In this document: positions 44,625 to 55,584 of the stretch, in pieces | How the letters are laid out: each line of letters starts with the position of its first letter | How positions within the stretch are numbered: the stretch's first letter is position 1 | Assembly (NCBI RefSeq): GCF_010015585.1 | Contig: NW_022985067.1 | Coordinates: 1,996,940 to 2,060,939, forward strand | DNA from: Eremomyces bilateralis CBS 781.70 | Taxonomy: Eukaryota; Ascomycota; Dothideomycetes; Eremomycetales; Eremomycetaceae | Reading direction: 5' to 3' | Length of the DNA: 64,000 bases | Notes under the pieces: generated by a model | Database searches by the model: none | Told to the model about the DNA's origin: nothing | What the model saw: the letters and a program-made list of their open reading frames with translations, nothing else | Translations under genes and position numbers: made by a program

Positions 44625-45974
44625 ATGCCTGTGTCTTCGTCCTACATGACGGGCAATCCTATAGAGATGCCTTACCAGTACATGCCTCGCGATGAGGAGC
44701 GAGGTACCAGGCCAAATAATAAGCGGTCACAGTCACAGTCGCATTCACAATCAAACCCCAACCTGAACGCCGATTCCCCGGGCAACTTCGCCTGGCAACA
44801 GGTAGACGACATCTTCACCTATCCTCTCTTCGACGAACTCGATTTTAACGGCGACAATATCCTTCACACGCCGAATTTGTTCTTAGACGCCATGTCGCAG
44901 ACCATTCCAGATCCACCGGCACCGTTGCCATTATCTACCTCGATGGATCCGTTCCAGTCAAGTACGGAGCAGAACACTCCCTCCACATCTGTATCTCTCG
45001 TGTCCGGAGAGGGACCCATGGCCCAGCTGATCCTCGACGATTTCCCCGAAGATATGTTGAACGGTTCGATATCGAAGCATTCTCCTCACTACCGTGTCTC
45101 CCCGCATCAACGGTTCTCGAACGGCCCTCTTGATGCCGACGAGAGAGAGGTCGCGATCATGCCCTCGGTGGAGAGGGAAGATGCCGAAGGCCAACGATCA
45201 AACGCCGATCTCAAAAGGTCCCGGGGTGAACAACCAGATTCACGATCAGCGTGTTGGACGTCGCCGTTATGCCCTAATCATACAAAACAAGGGACTCCCC
45301 CAGATCCCTCGACGTGTGGAGCCGCCTGCGCGCCATTTCTTTTTGGTGAGATTCCCGAGTCGAACGAAGACCCCATTCTCTTCCGCGATCCCAACGAACT
45401 CACATCACAAACCATTCCTCTCCGTGAAGCGACCACCGGCAAAGGCGACGGGTCGGTCAAACGAGAATCGGGGGAGACACAATCCCCTGATAATCCCGCC
45501 TTAGCAACAAATCCAGACGTTCCCGTTCCATCCACCCAGGCCACGTCCAAGTCCAAAAAGCGAGTCCCGCATAATCAAGTCGAGCGAAAATACCGAGAAT
45601 CATTAAACACACAGCTCGAAGCCCTGAAAAATGTCGTTCCATCTTTGAATCCGTCGTCCTATTCAGCCACCGCGGATCCCACGGGGTTCATCAACGCCAG
45701 TCGCATCGCCAATGGCTTGCTTCCTTGCGACGCCGGAGACATTGAGGATCTGGCATCAACCAACAAGCCTAGCAAGGCGGTAATCCTCGCAAGCGCGACG
45801 TCGTACATCAAACAGGTCGAAAGGGAAAAGTCTAAACTAGCGGAGGAGAACGAGAAACTGAAGGCCAGAATCAAAGCGCTACAAGCCTTGGTGAAGTGTG
45901 ATGATTGCAGTCTGATGCGTTATGTCATGGATCTGAAGATACAACCTGGCGCAAGAGGGCCGGTGAATGGCTGA
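44625..45974 (+). CDS. bHLH-zipper transcription factor, SREBP-like basic region
   Basis: A single exon of 449 residues. The N-terminus is Ser/Gln/Pro-rich with acidic-aromatic patches (DDIFTYPLFDELDFNGDNIL, partly shown) that look like activation segments. The basic region is KKRVPHNQVERKYRESLN (about 309-326), with the H-x3-E-x3-R contacts that read CACGTG-type E-boxes. A Tyr stands where most bHLH proteins have Arg, the hallmark of SREBP-type factors. Helix 1 (LNTQLEALKNVVPSL) is followed by an unusually long loop of about 44 residues. Helix 2 (KAVILASATSYIKQVE) then runs into a leucine-zipper-like coil (KLAEENEKLKARIKALQALV). There is no membrane segment, so it is not a membrane-bound SREBP. 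Its stop lies 38 bases from the stop of the convergent glucosylceramide synthase gene. Confidence 0.9.
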   Translation: MPVSSSYMTGNPIEMPYQYMPRDEERGTRPNNKRSQSQSHSQSNPNLNADSPGNFAWQQVDDIFTYPLFDELDFNGDNILHTPNLFLDAMSQTIPDPPAPLPLSTSMDPFQSSTEQNTPSTSVSLVSGEGPMAQLILDDFPEDMLNGSISKHSPHYRVSPHQRFSNGPLDADEREVAIMPSVEREDAEGQRSNADLKRSRGEQPDSRSACWTSPLCPNHTKQGTPPDPSTCGAACAPFLFGEIPESNEDPILFRDPNELTSQTIPLREATTGKGDGSVKRESGETQSPDNPALATNPDVPVPSTQATSKSKKRVPHNQVERKYRESLNTQLEALKNVVPSLNPSSYSATADPTGFINASRIANGLLPCDAGDIEDLASTNKPSKAVILASATSYIKQVEREKSKLAEENEKLKARIKALQALVKCDDCSLMRYVMDLKIQPGARGPVNG

Positions 45975-46012
45975 CGTTTCATGAGTGGGGTGGTCAATTT
46001 TCCTATGGGGAT

Positions 46013-47589
46013 CTATTCATCCTTTAGCACCGAGTTTTTGCGGCGGATCTCATGTACATTCATATGCATGTCAACCCAGAAATCCCTCCCTCTCCAGTTC
46101 ACACTTGCGCCTCCGTAGGCTGCCCAAAGCCATATTGGAAAGGCCAATGTTTCACGCCCGACCCAAGCGAGGAACCACTCAGCAAAGGATCGGTCCTGTC
46201 CCTGAACAAATAGGGACGTTTCCGCATTCCATTCCAAGCTTGCGCCCGAATGTAAGAGTTTGTATTGATTGTAATCGACGAGAGCCCACAGCAGGACACT
46301 CATCAACCAGAATGTGGCGAAAGCGGTCCATGTCGGCGCGATACCCAGCGTAGATTGGAACCAAGGTAACGTTGTGATAGCGAACGCTCCATATGCCGAG
46401 CAGAGAAAGCTCTCCGTCCCGGGCTCAGCCAATGTAGCAAGGGTGACGGTGTACTTTCGTACTCGAAGCCATCGCACACGTCGTGCAAAGTATTCCGACA
46501 CGCTCATGCGGGACATGGGCTGGATTGCCAGGTCACCAAAACAAAGTGCATGCTGCCCCCACGGGACCGCATGATCGTGATCATCGGAATCGAGCAGATT
46601 CGGCGGTACAGGTGACTTCCAGAGGAGATCTCCAATCATGTGGTCCTCGCAGATATTACGGGAGAAGTAGTCGATGCCCTGGTTCTTGGTCAGGGCATTG
46701 AGGTGAGAACGACGGAACATGTTGGATTTCCCCACGATACAGGGAGCGATGGAGACCGTATTGATGGCTGTATAGAATTTGGCATGGGAAGTGGCCAGGA
46801 ACATCTCTTCGAGGCGGCCGCCTTTGGTTTTGAACCAATCCTTGCAGGACCCGAATCGTGTAAATCGCGAGCAAGAGGTGCTTTCCCTGGAGTCGCGTGA
46901 CTTGGGGTCCCGTTGACATTCCGATTGTTCGCTGGTCTCGACATCTACCACAAGGGGTAGTTGATGGACAAATTTGTACTTCCGCCGTCCGCCAGTGCCG
47001 CACAATGTATCGACCATTCGGCCAGCGACACCTGGACCTACCCACACATTGCAGTCAATGACCCAGACGATGTCACCTTTCGCTTCCCGATATGCTCTAC
47101 TCATGTTGCGTATCTTCGGGTTTGGTCCGAGGCGTTGGCCTTTGCATCCTTGAAGTTCGGCATCCTCTTCCTCCACCAACAACGCCGTGTCAAACTCCGG
47201 AAAGGCGCGGATGAGCTCCTGAAGAATCGGAAAGGATGGATCTTCTTTGGATTCGACGCAGAAGCATATAGTGAGGCTATTCCGTGGGTAGGTCTGACGG
47301 AAGGTCGATGCAAGGCAGGAATAAAGTTTCGGTTCGTATCCTTTGACAGGACGGATGATGGTGATGTGAGGGGGTTGCGGAGGTTGCGGAGGCCGCGGAG
47401 GTCGCGGAACATTGGTCTGGATGCATCGCGGTGGTTTGGGGCGTCTTGAATAATGCCTCTGCCTATTTCACGTTAGAGTGCCCGGTAGAGTAATAGCTTC
47501 TCTGCATACAGTTGGACGAAACCTATGGTACATATAAGGGCCACCACAATGTACCAAAGCAGGCATATGACAGCGATGATGATGAGCAT
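46013..47589 (-). CDS. Ceramide glucosyltransferase (glucosylceramide synthase, GT21)
   Basis: This Golgi/ER membrane enzyme transfers glucose from UDP-glucose to ceramide. Exons 47589-47510 and 47462-46013 (47-nt intron, GTATGC donor, CTCTAACG branch, ATAG acceptor) give 509 residues. Exon 1 encodes the N-terminal anchor MLIIIIAVICLLWYIVVALI. The catalytic part has ITIIRPVKGYEPKLYSCLAS, EEEDAELQG, GPNPKIRNMSRAYREAKGDI and the first aspartate in WVIDCNVWVG. It goes on with GKSNMFRR, the DxD-like EDHMIGDLLW and the (R/Q)xxRW motif RRVRW. C-terminal membrane segments follow. Glucosylceramide synthases are important for hyphal growth and defensin sensitivity in fungi. The ATG at 47589 is the only one in frame before the anchor. 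Confidence 0.94.
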
Positions 47590-48032
47590 TTGAGGCACAT
47601 GCCAAGCAGGAACGAACCTCTTGGGGGCCAAGGATTAGATTAACATGGGGGTATCGACCGGTTACGATTGTATCAGTTCATGCGAGGACTCCGTACGGAC
47701 AAATGACGATAATACTGTAACTTGGAGACACCAATGACCAAAATTGGGGGCGAGATATACCCACTTTCCCATGGATGTAGAGGGGAAAAACCGTCCAATC
47801 AAAACGCATTATGCTTGACGACCAGGATTGACCCACCAGCATTATGTACGTACTATTTACCAGACTCTGCTCGAAGAGGCAATTCTTCAGCGGGCGATAA
47901 TTTTATTAAAATGACCTTGAAAGCTTGCGCTGCTTGTACTGCTCTATGTCTCTATGAATGTAACTTGAAATTCCACTTGAAATGGCCTCCCCGTTTTGAG
48001 ATCTTATACACAGCATGATCGAGCTGGCAACC
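47590..48032. other. Intergenic upstream of glucosylceramide synthase
   Basis: It holds the promoter of the glucosylceramide synthase gene and the 3' end region of the next minus-strand gene. No further gene is seen. Confidence 0.45.
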
Positions 48033-50039
48033 TTACCAGAAACCACGAAGACCGCGGGGCCTTGCTGGACTTGTTACATTATGCGACCATGTCTCCGTTC
48101 CATCAATGAATAGTCGATAGGATAGTAAACTCTGCCGAATATCGTCCGTCTGCCGAATCTCCACGGCGCCAAACTTCGAGTTTCCGTCTGGCAGGTATGC
48201 GAGAGCTACATCTTCTTGGTCCTGCTGGCTATACGTTCGTATAGGAAGATAGAACTGACTCAAGGGTCCGGTGCTGAATTCAGTGACCGTGACATTCGGT
48301 CCCCATCGATCGTTCTCGTCTGGAGGATCGAATCGAGTTGCGGCGAATTCATGACGATCTCCGCTCAGGACAACGACGCCATCGCCGTTCTGCACCGCAT
48401 CCCACATTGCTTCTAGGATGACCTTTCTCTCGGAGAGATATCCTCCCCACGTATCTTCGAATCCGAATCGCCAGTTCTTGGTGAAAGGGACGCTGCTGAT
48501 GACGATCTTCCATCGCACACCTGAAGGGAGAGGCGTTTTCAACCATTTCAGCAGGTCTTGGCGTTGACCCGACCCTAGCATGGTTTTCTCAGATATCGGG
48601 GCAGATTTATCCAAAAATTCGACGGAGCGGTATCGTCGCGTGTCCATGAGGAAGATGCTTGTAGGACCTTGAGTAAAATGCGTGTAAGTCGTGTCTCCCG
48701 TGTTGGGATGTAACGGAGGAGGATTCGGAGCGATGTGGTAGTGCATAAAAGGATCGACGGCGGCGTCATATACTCCAGTAGTATTCATATCCCAGTCGTT
48801 CGCAATTTCATGGTCATCGAGCACATGAATCCAAGGCATATCGACCGGAGGAAAATAGTCCAAAGTCATTCCTGCACTGGCTGCGGGCCAATCGGGAGAC
48901 GCGTAGACTTGACGATATGCCCGGCGGTAGTGCGAGATTGAGGATCCGTGGCGGATGGGGACATCGATGTAAATGAAATCCCCAAGGAACAGCATAAATT
49001 GTGCTCCAAGGGTCGGCATCCATTCGGCGAGATGCTTTAAGCCACCGATGCTGAGTGAGTTCGCAAAAGGAAAATAGGGGAATCGAGGAATGATGCAACT
49101 GCTATGTAGGAACGTAAACCGATCGCCGCCGCCACGAGCAGGGTGGGACGGGATCCTTCCAACGGGCGGCGCCGTCACGAAGTAGCCGGAATGATTGTTC
49201 GACCAGGCATATTGATAGAGGGTATCGGGTAGCAGCCTATGAATCGTCAACGTCGAGGTGTAATCCGTGGCATTACTCAACCAATCAATTTGCCCTCCAG
49301 CCTTCCACGCCGAATCTATTGGCAGTGTTAATGCACTCTTGATTCCCGCGCTCTCGGCTTGACGGTACGATAGGAAAATCGGCAACTTCGACAACTCTGG
49401 CTCTCGGACCAAAACCTTAGCGCTAGAGTCCGAGACGAAGCCAACTCGAGCAAAAGAGAGATCATGAGCTTCATGAAAAATCGCTGCCGTATAGACCATA
49501 TCCAAAGTCATCAGCACCAGGCAAAAGTTGATTGCGGCGGTTACAATGGACAGGACTCGTGAGGATGGGCTTGGAGTACCCCAGACAAGAGTTGAAAAGA
49601 AACGAGACGGCTTGGGTTGGACGACCATAGTCTCCTGAACGTTCAGCTCTTCAGATGTTCCACCAACTGTGCCCGCAAGGAGGGCAACATCTTCCTGGTT
49701 CTGATGTTCAACTCCTTCTTTGACCACGATCTCGACCTCATCGGCGAGAATATTGTAAGGGGATGTCCTCCATAAAGCGTGAACAAATGAAGTAAAATAG
49801 ATTGCAGCCGACGTCAATACGAGAGGAGGAAAATGCTAGAAAATAAGCTGGTGTCGATGATCCTCCATGCTAGAGACTTACATGACCAGGAATCTGCGTG
49901 CGGAAGAGAGATCGGCTTAGCCAAAGCGAACCAGACTATGACAAGTTCCAAAATAACTCACCCATCTTAAGAAAAGGTACGCAAACCCTCGAAGCGATGT
50001 GGATGATATTCCGGCTATCGTCCGGGAGCTGACTGGCAT
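48033..50039 (-). CDS. PhoD-like metallophosphatase, membrane-anchored
   Basis: Exons 50039-49962, 49893-49882 (12-nt microexon encoding IPGH) and 49835-48033 give 630 residues. The N-terminal 130 residues hold several hydrophobic segments (FAYLFLRW, PPLVLTSAAIYFTSFVHALW, AAINFCLVLMTLDMVY), so the enzyme is membrane-bound. The PhoD-type phosphatase domain has a fibronectin-like lead-in (TLTIHRLLPDTLYQYAWS) and then the metal-site motifs. These are FLHSSCIIP, MLFLGDFIYID, WIHVLDDHEIANDWD, FLMDTRRYRS and VVVLSGDRHEFAA. The family hydrolyses phosphodiesters with calcium and iron, and the fungal membrane forms have no settled substrate. The microexon was chosen because reading through instead would need a 26-nt intron, and the join gives the phase-0 sequence LRW-IPGH-HFPP. 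Confidence 0.88.
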
Positions 50040-50479
50040 ATTGACAACTCGACAGTCCAAAGGAAATGCGCGATCAATGAAGAGAAGCCACGTTTCATAT
50101 AATAGACGCAATTACTGACTGGATCCTTGATAGTCACTCTACATATCAAAAGAATGAAATCCGGAGTACCTGTAATAGCCAAATAAAATTGGCGGACAAA
50201 TTGTTGTTCATCCTTCGTTCTGGTTGATGATATTGGATCATAGATGTGCTTGCAGCTCTGACGTCGATCTGAAGCTATTTTGCACATTGGTTCCAAAAGT
50301 CCGCTGTACTGAGACCCTTCCTCAAGACAGCTTCGTGATACATCATCAACCAGGAAGAGGATACCAATATACTCAGTATTTACTTCGAATTCTTCGAAGG
50401 ACCATCGTGTTTGATCGTCGCAACACCAACCGAATTGAATCCTCTCCGTTTGAGGAACACAGGGACATACGCAACAAGA
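50040..50479. promoter_or_regulatory. Divergent promoter of the PhoD-like and SNARE genes
   Basis: There are 440 bases between the two start codons. An open plus-strand frame runs through it into the SNARE gene's first intron but lacks conserved content, so I treat it as leader sequence. Confidence 0.45.
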
Positions 50480-51318
50480 ATGATGTCCGATATGTCGGCG
50501 GGGGATCCTTTCCTCCAGGTCCAAGCGTGAGTCGTTACGTTTCCAATTCCCATCAAACCATTCATGCTAACGGAAACAGAGATGTCCTCACGCTATTGCA
50601 TACCACCCGCTCCCTCTTCTCTTCCTACCTTCGTATTCGCTCCTCAGCATCCTCTTCCAATTCTCCCGAACTCTCCGAAGCACGAACGGAACTCGAGTCG
50701 ACTCTTCAGGATTTGAGCGCCGACCTCCGTGATCTGGTCGAGAGCGTGAAGGCGATCGAGAGCGATCCATATAGATATGGTCTGGAAATCGATGAGGTCG
50801 AGCGCCGGAGGCGGTTGGTTGAAGAAGTTGGAGGAGAGGTCGAAGATATGCATGAGGAGCTGAAAAAGACCGTTCAAGAAGTTGAGCAAAATAACCAGAG
50901 TCATGGCGGAAGGAACTTGGACATGCTTCCGGATCCTGATGAATTCGATGAACCGGACCAATATGCAGCTTTCGAGCAAGAGCGACAAATGGAGTTGATG
51001 CATGAGCAGGATCAAGCCTTGGATGGCGTCTTCAAAACCGTCGGCAACCTCCGATCTCAGGCAGATACCATGGGTCGGGAAATTGAAGAGCAGGACGAAC
51101 TTTTGAAGGACGTTGATGTGGTTGCTGACCGTGTCGGTGGGAAACTTCAGAGTGGTATCAAGAAAATCGGACAAGTCATCAAAAAGAACGAAGGCAAGTT
51201 GATTGATCGGTCTTCATATTATAGAGCTGATTGCGATTTAGATCCATTATCGAGCTGCTGTATTGCAGTCCTCATCTTCGTCCTAATCCTGTTACTTGTC
51301 CTTTTACTCGTGCTATGA
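50480..51318 (+). CDS. tlg1: Tlg1/syntaxin-6-like Qc-SNARE
   Basis: This SNARE acts in endosome-to-Golgi fusion. Exons 50480-50526, 50580-51193 and 51242-51318 give 245 residues. The N-terminal three-helix domain starts at DPFLQVQADVLTLLHTTRSL (exon 1/2 join) with FSSYLRIRSS. The SNARE motif (about 163-222) has GVFKTVGNLRSQADTMGREI and the Qc zero-layer glutamine in IEEQDELLKDVD. A C-terminal anchor SSCCIAVLIFVLILLLVLLL follows, whose two Cys are likely palmitoylation sites as in Tlg1. Intron 2 (51194-51241) appears to use a GC donor, AAG/GCAAGT, and is 48 nt long without a stop. If it is retained, 16 residues are added next to the membrane. Two ATGs lie side by side (50480 and 50483). Confidence 0.9.
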
Positions 51319-51705
51319 GTCCAACCACTACGGTTGAGCCATACGATCACTTCCCACGGCACTTTCACTTTCGATTCATTACACATCAGCCTGCTGACCT
51401 CATCTACAAACTTACCAGGTTAGACGAACTAAACGGCTGTCTTGTGATGCTCAGGCCTGGCATTACTTGAACTTACTTTGAGTTTCATCCAGCGCAAGCT
51501 TGACAATACTTCCATATTCAGGACATTCTCTGCATCACACTTTACATCTGAATGAAAACGAAGAAGTTGTACTGGACTTTCGTATAGGTATGTCTATCCC
51601 TCAGTTCCCTGGTGCCTGAGTCCGTGGTTTACTGGACTCGAAGTTCTCCACACGACTCATCTTTCAATTCTACAAATTCTCACTGAAAGAGCACAGCAGA
51701 TCGCG
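51319..51705. other. Intergenic
   Basis: 3' UTR of the SNARE gene and upstream sequence of the next small genes. Nothing recognisable. Confidence 0.45.
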
Positions 51706-51936
51706 ATGACTTCACCAACCAATCAATCGAATAGTATCAAAATGACGGCGATTCCCGACAATCATGCGATGGGAAATGAGGTAGGGGACAACGAGATGGT
51801 CGTATCAAACGCAGCTGGCGTAGATCTGAAGCTCGTCCCAAGCCGCAAGACGTTCGTGACCTCCGAAGTCATCAATACTAATTACCCCACAACGCGTCCT
51901 CAGCACGAATCACGCGCAATTCCAATTCGCAGCTAA
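51706..51936 (+). CDS. Small hypothetical open frame, possibly leader of the AT-hook gene
   Basis: A 76-codon frame from a true ATG, polar and without a domain (MTSPTNQSNSIKMTAIPDN at the start). It ends 49 bases before the AT-hook protein. It may be an upstream exon or upstream open frame of that gene, or chance. Low confidence. Confidence 0.2.
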   Translation: MTSPTNQSNSIKMTAIPDNHAMGNEVGDNEMVVSNAAGVDLKLVPSRKTFVTSEVINTNYPTTRPQHESRAIPIRS

Positions 51937-51985
51937 AAACCAATTACACTGTGATTCTTCACCTCTACGATCTGAACTTTGCGCG

Positions 51986-52390
51986 ATGGACTCAAAGCGC
52001 GATTCCAACTCGCCAAATCCGATGGAGAGCTCTCTCGCACTGGCCACGGTTTCGAAGTCAGGACCCGAACGGGGACGGCCCAAGGGCTCCAAGAACAAGT
52101 TACATGGACTTAATCCATCTCGTCGAAGTGCGCGCATCGCCACCTTGGAGCCCCGCCCCACGGCGCAACGACAGGCTTCTCAAAGCGCGAAGGCAAAGGC
52201 AAAGAGTTCTCGCTCGGCCACCGCTGCGACGCGGAAGCAACACGGTCCTCTTTCAAAGGTCACGAAAACTACTGCCAACCCTAGCAAGAAGAGGGGTCGT
52301 GGGCGTCCTGCCGGTTCGAAAACAAAAGTGAAAAATTCATTATGCGAGTACAGGACCCCGGAAAGTGCAGCTACATTCGCTGACGTTTGA
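51986..52390 (+). CDS. Small AT-hook DNA-binding protein
   Basis: A single-exon protein of 134 residues with two AT-hook motifs, ERGRPKGSKNK near residue 28 and KKRGRGRPAGSKTK near 102. They are separated by a Lys/Arg/Ala/Ser-rich disordered stretch (SRRSARIATLEPRP, KAKAKSSRSATAATRK). The RGRP core inserts into the minor groove of AT-rich DNA, so a chromatin or nuclear role is expected. No other domain is seen. It is the last conserved-looking gene before the transposon-rich part. Confidence 0.7.
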   Translation: MDSKRDSNSPNPMESSLALATVSKSGPERGRPKGSKNKLHGLNPSRRSARIATLEPRPTAQRQASQSAKAKAKSSRSATAATRKQHGPLSKVTKTTANPSKKRGRGRPAGSKTKVKNSLCEYRTPESAATFADV

Positions 52391-53330
52391 AGTGGCCTTT
52401 GGAAGGTTGGGATGTAGATGGAAGGTTGTCTTTCGGGGGAATGTACTGCACCAAATCCGTTCCCGTGAATCGCAACGGAAGTTTGGTCGGATATTCACGC
52501 CTGGGTTTCAACTTTGAGTCTTCCGCAGTCTGAAATGGGGATTGCACTTGGTTCTGCTGCTTGATTAAGGCTAGGGGCCAGGCGTTTTGGTCATATTCAG
52601 TGTGGACGATGGGATATTATTAGGATTTGGCCCGTTTCTTTTCAGAAAACCGAGTCATCATCCACAATACTGAAAGTATGTTAGAGCGAAAGAATAATAT
52701 TGAAAGATTACACCGTCATAATCAACATGATGCTCTTCGTTTAAATATTGGGCTCTGCGTATATCAGTCGTGATCTTATTTTATCTGGGATGGATTTGAT
52801 TCCTCCTGCCCGTTTCGCTTAAAATCATTCCGTCCTACCACCGCTAACTCTGGTAACTCAGCATTTCAACTCAGGTCTGGCTAATGTTAAGAATGCTGAT
52901 ACCTTCTCTATTATTCTTCTACTAGTGGTAGCTATGCTCTCATGGTCACTGATAAACGAGAGATTATTTTCAGGGATAAGGCACTAATAGAAGCGCATCA
53001 TCGAACCATGAAATTAAGGAATAGAATATATTTTATGCGTTCTGGTTTTGATCAATTTTTAATGTATTTCTTATTCTCTATTATTGACCCTGTTTTACCT
53101 TTTGGGTTTTGATGCGTAGAGTCTGAGTGATTGTGTATATAGTAGGAGATTCATTAAGTCAGTCAACGGACCCAGTTTCTGTGCACCCCCACCACAACTC
53201 CAATAGGACACAAAGACGAATGGATTTTGCGGAATTTAGCCACCACCATATATTTTTCTAAAACTGTAGTTGAAATTGTGGATAGAGTGGCTTAAACGTT
53301 GCCCTCTGCAATTATCAAGACTTTTCCTCC
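52391..53330. other. AT-rich transition region
   Basis: No gene. The base composition becomes clearly richer in A and T than to the left (for example 52680-53150), with no open frame longer than chance. It marks the border between the conserved block and the transposon-rich block, and may be mutated repeat sequence. Confidence 0.45.
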
Positions 53331-53810
53331 GGGTTAATTTGGAGGCGTTTTGCAGCCTTTTGTTCCCTCTCCCTAGCTGCCTCCTGAGCCGCAACAATCT
53401 GATCAATCTGAACCCGTTTCCTTTTCTTGCCTGCAGGCCCACCTAAGTCTGCAATTGTATTTTCAGCCCTTTTGAAGTTCGGCTTTGAGTCGAGCGATTT
53501 CCGTGTTCTTCTCTGCCAGCGCCTTTGCGACCTTCCCCTGAAACCTCCTGAAGTCCCGGCCCCCCATTTCGTCTAATTTGGCATCGTATATATCTTTGGG
53601 GCCTTTGGGCGTACGGAATGCATAAGTATACTGGGGCTCTGGAGTAATATGACGTTGTATTTGATGGTTCTCGTTTAATTAGGTGCTATTTAATACTTTG
53701 TCTGGGTTGAACGGAACCATTCCAGTTCCACGGAAGCCGGCACGAATATTGTACGAATTCAAAGCTTCTTTTCGGGATTTAGAGTATATAGATATAAAAT
53801 TATGCTTTTT
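53331..53810 (-). mobile_element. C-terminal remnant of a pogo/Fot1-like transposase, cut by the assembly gap
   Basis: Read on the minus strand, the sequence just left of the gap gives NIRAGFRGTGMVPFNPDKVL. This matches the GFRxTGxxPFNPxxVL block that ends the DDE domain of fungal Fot1/pogo transposases. A basic tail with a short coiled coil (EKNTEIARLKAELQ) follows, in degenerate frames. The rest of the element is inside the gap, and its ends cannot be placed. It is a relative of, but not the same as, the pogo element at 60-62.6 kb. Confidence 0.75.
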
Positions 53811-54720
53811 NNNNNNNNNNNNNNNNNNNNNNNNNNNNNNNNNNNNNNNNNNNNNNNNNNNNNNNNNNNNNNNNNNNNNNNNNNNNNNNNNNNNNNNNNN
53901 NNNNNNNNNNNNNNNNNNNNNNNNNNNNNNNNNNNNNNNNNNNNNNNNNNNNNNNNNNNNNNNNNNNNNNNNNNNNNNNNNNNNNNNNNNNNNNNNNNNN
54001 NNNNNNNNNNNNNNNNNNNNNNNNNNNNNNNNNNNNNNNNNNNNNNNNNNNNNNNNNNNNNNNNNNNNNNNNNNNNNNNNNNNNNNNNNNNNNNNNNNNN
54101 NNNNNNNNNNNNNNNNNNNNNNNNNNNNNNNNNNNNNNNNNNNNNNNNNNNNNNNNNNNNNNNNNNNNNNNNNNNNNNNNNNNNNNNNNNNNNNNNNNNN
54201 NNNNNNNNNNNNNNNNNNNNNNNNNNNNNNNNNNNNNNNNNNNNNNNNNNNNNNNNNNNNNNNNNNNNNNNNNNNNNNNNNNNNNNNNNNNNNNNNNNNN
54301 NNNNNNNNNNNNNNNNNNNNNNNNNNNNNNNNNNNNNNNNNNNNNNNNNNNNNNNNNNNNNNNNNNNNNNNNNNNNNNNNNNNNNNNNNNNNNNNNNNNN
54401 NNNNNNNNNNNNNNNNNNNNNNNNNNNNNNNNNNNNNNNNNNNNNNNNNNNNNNNNNNNNNNNNNNNNNNNNNNNNNNNNNNNNNNNNNNNNNNNNNNNN
54501 NNNNNNNNNNNNNNNNNNNNNNNNNNNNNNNNNNNNNNNNNNNNNNNNNNNNNNNNNNNNNNNNNNNNNNNNNNNNNNNNNNNNNNNNNNNNNNNNNNNN
54601 NNNNNNNNNNNNNNNNNNNNNNNNNNNNNNNNNNNNNNNNNNNNNNNNNNNNNNNNNNNNNNNNNNNNNNNNNNNNNNNNNNNNNNNNNNNNNNNNNNNN
54701 NNNNNNNNNNNNNNNNNNNN
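53811..54720. other. Assembly gap, 910 N
   Basis: There are 910 unresolved bases. The gap interrupts a pogo-like transposon, which suggests that a repeat prevented assembly. Confidence 1.
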
Positions 54721-55584
54721 GTAAGCTCGTGTCGTTGTGGTATTAACAGGTTCCGATAGAGGGGCCTTAACAAGCGCTCCCGTTGCGAAGAGGCCCTCCG
54801 GCCTTAACAGAGTTCACCTAGATTTATACAAGTTAGCCTTAACGAGTTTTTGGAATTAGGATTGTTCCAAACCCTCGCTACACGCAGCTCATTGCTCACG
54901 CGTAACGCCAGAGTAGGCGAGCCCGAGGGTGTCCTGTTAGAGGCCTAAGACGCGTCCTCATCCACCTGATAATAAGTCAGGCTTCCGGATCCAGCTGCGA
55001 GCTAGATAGACCCCTATCGGATGGTTTTAATCTCCCATTTTTATCCCTCAAGAGGCCTCCCTTGATGAAAGGACACCGTGTCTAAGCGGAGGCAGTAAAC
55101 ACAGTCGTGCTGGTGTTGGTGGTATGGGGATACCACGCCCAACGCTTACGACCTGCACGCGTAACGCGCGCGTCTCTCTCATCGCCACTGCACTTAGCCA
55201 TCGATAGAGAACTCTTCCCCATCAATGTTTCCACCCGCGGCGACGTGGACGCGTGCAGTTGGACTTCGCGGGCGATGAAGATAACTTAAATACATAGGAG
55301 AAGACTGAAGAGTCCTGATTAGACCTAGCCCAGGGGTAGGGGGCAGTGAAAGGAATGTTAGGTGGCAGTAGAAACCAACAGGGGAATCTTGCGACAGGGA
55401 GGGCGGAGGGAGGAAAATGCCTGAGCTAAGCGCCACCAAGTCACAGCTATAGAGTACCGATAGAGCGATAGTTACCACGGACGCTTTACTGCAAAAGACT
55501 TAACACTGCGCGATGTCTTCGCCAGTAACCAGCCACCACGAAGACCTTCAGATAAGTGGCATACTCAAGCATTCCAAATCTGTG
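54721..55584. other. Repeat-derived sequence right of the gap
   Basis: No coding frame. The words CCTTAAC and ACGCGTAACGC recur several times, and the left copy of an unclassified direct repeat lies at 55280-55394. The sequence probably belongs to an old mobile element of unknown class. Confidence 0.4.
55280..55394 (+). repeat. Unclassified dispersed repeat, left copy
   Basis: About 115 bases are closely similar (by eye near 85%) to 57519-57632 in the same orientation. Both begin GATAAC, share AGGAGAAGACTGA-GAGTCCTGATTAG (partly shown) and end near ATCTTGCGA. The class is unknown. Confidence 0.85.

Noticed and set aside
50224-50479. N-terminal extension of the SNARE upstream of ATG 50480
   Set aside because: The frame is open but includes no conserved sequence. 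The family N-terminus DPFLQVQ is formed just after ATG 50480 by a good splice.
53679-54773. Three frames of more than 300 codons spanning 53.7-54.8 kb
   Set aside because: They run through 910 unresolved bases and are artefacts of the gap. Only the few real codons at the left edge are informative.
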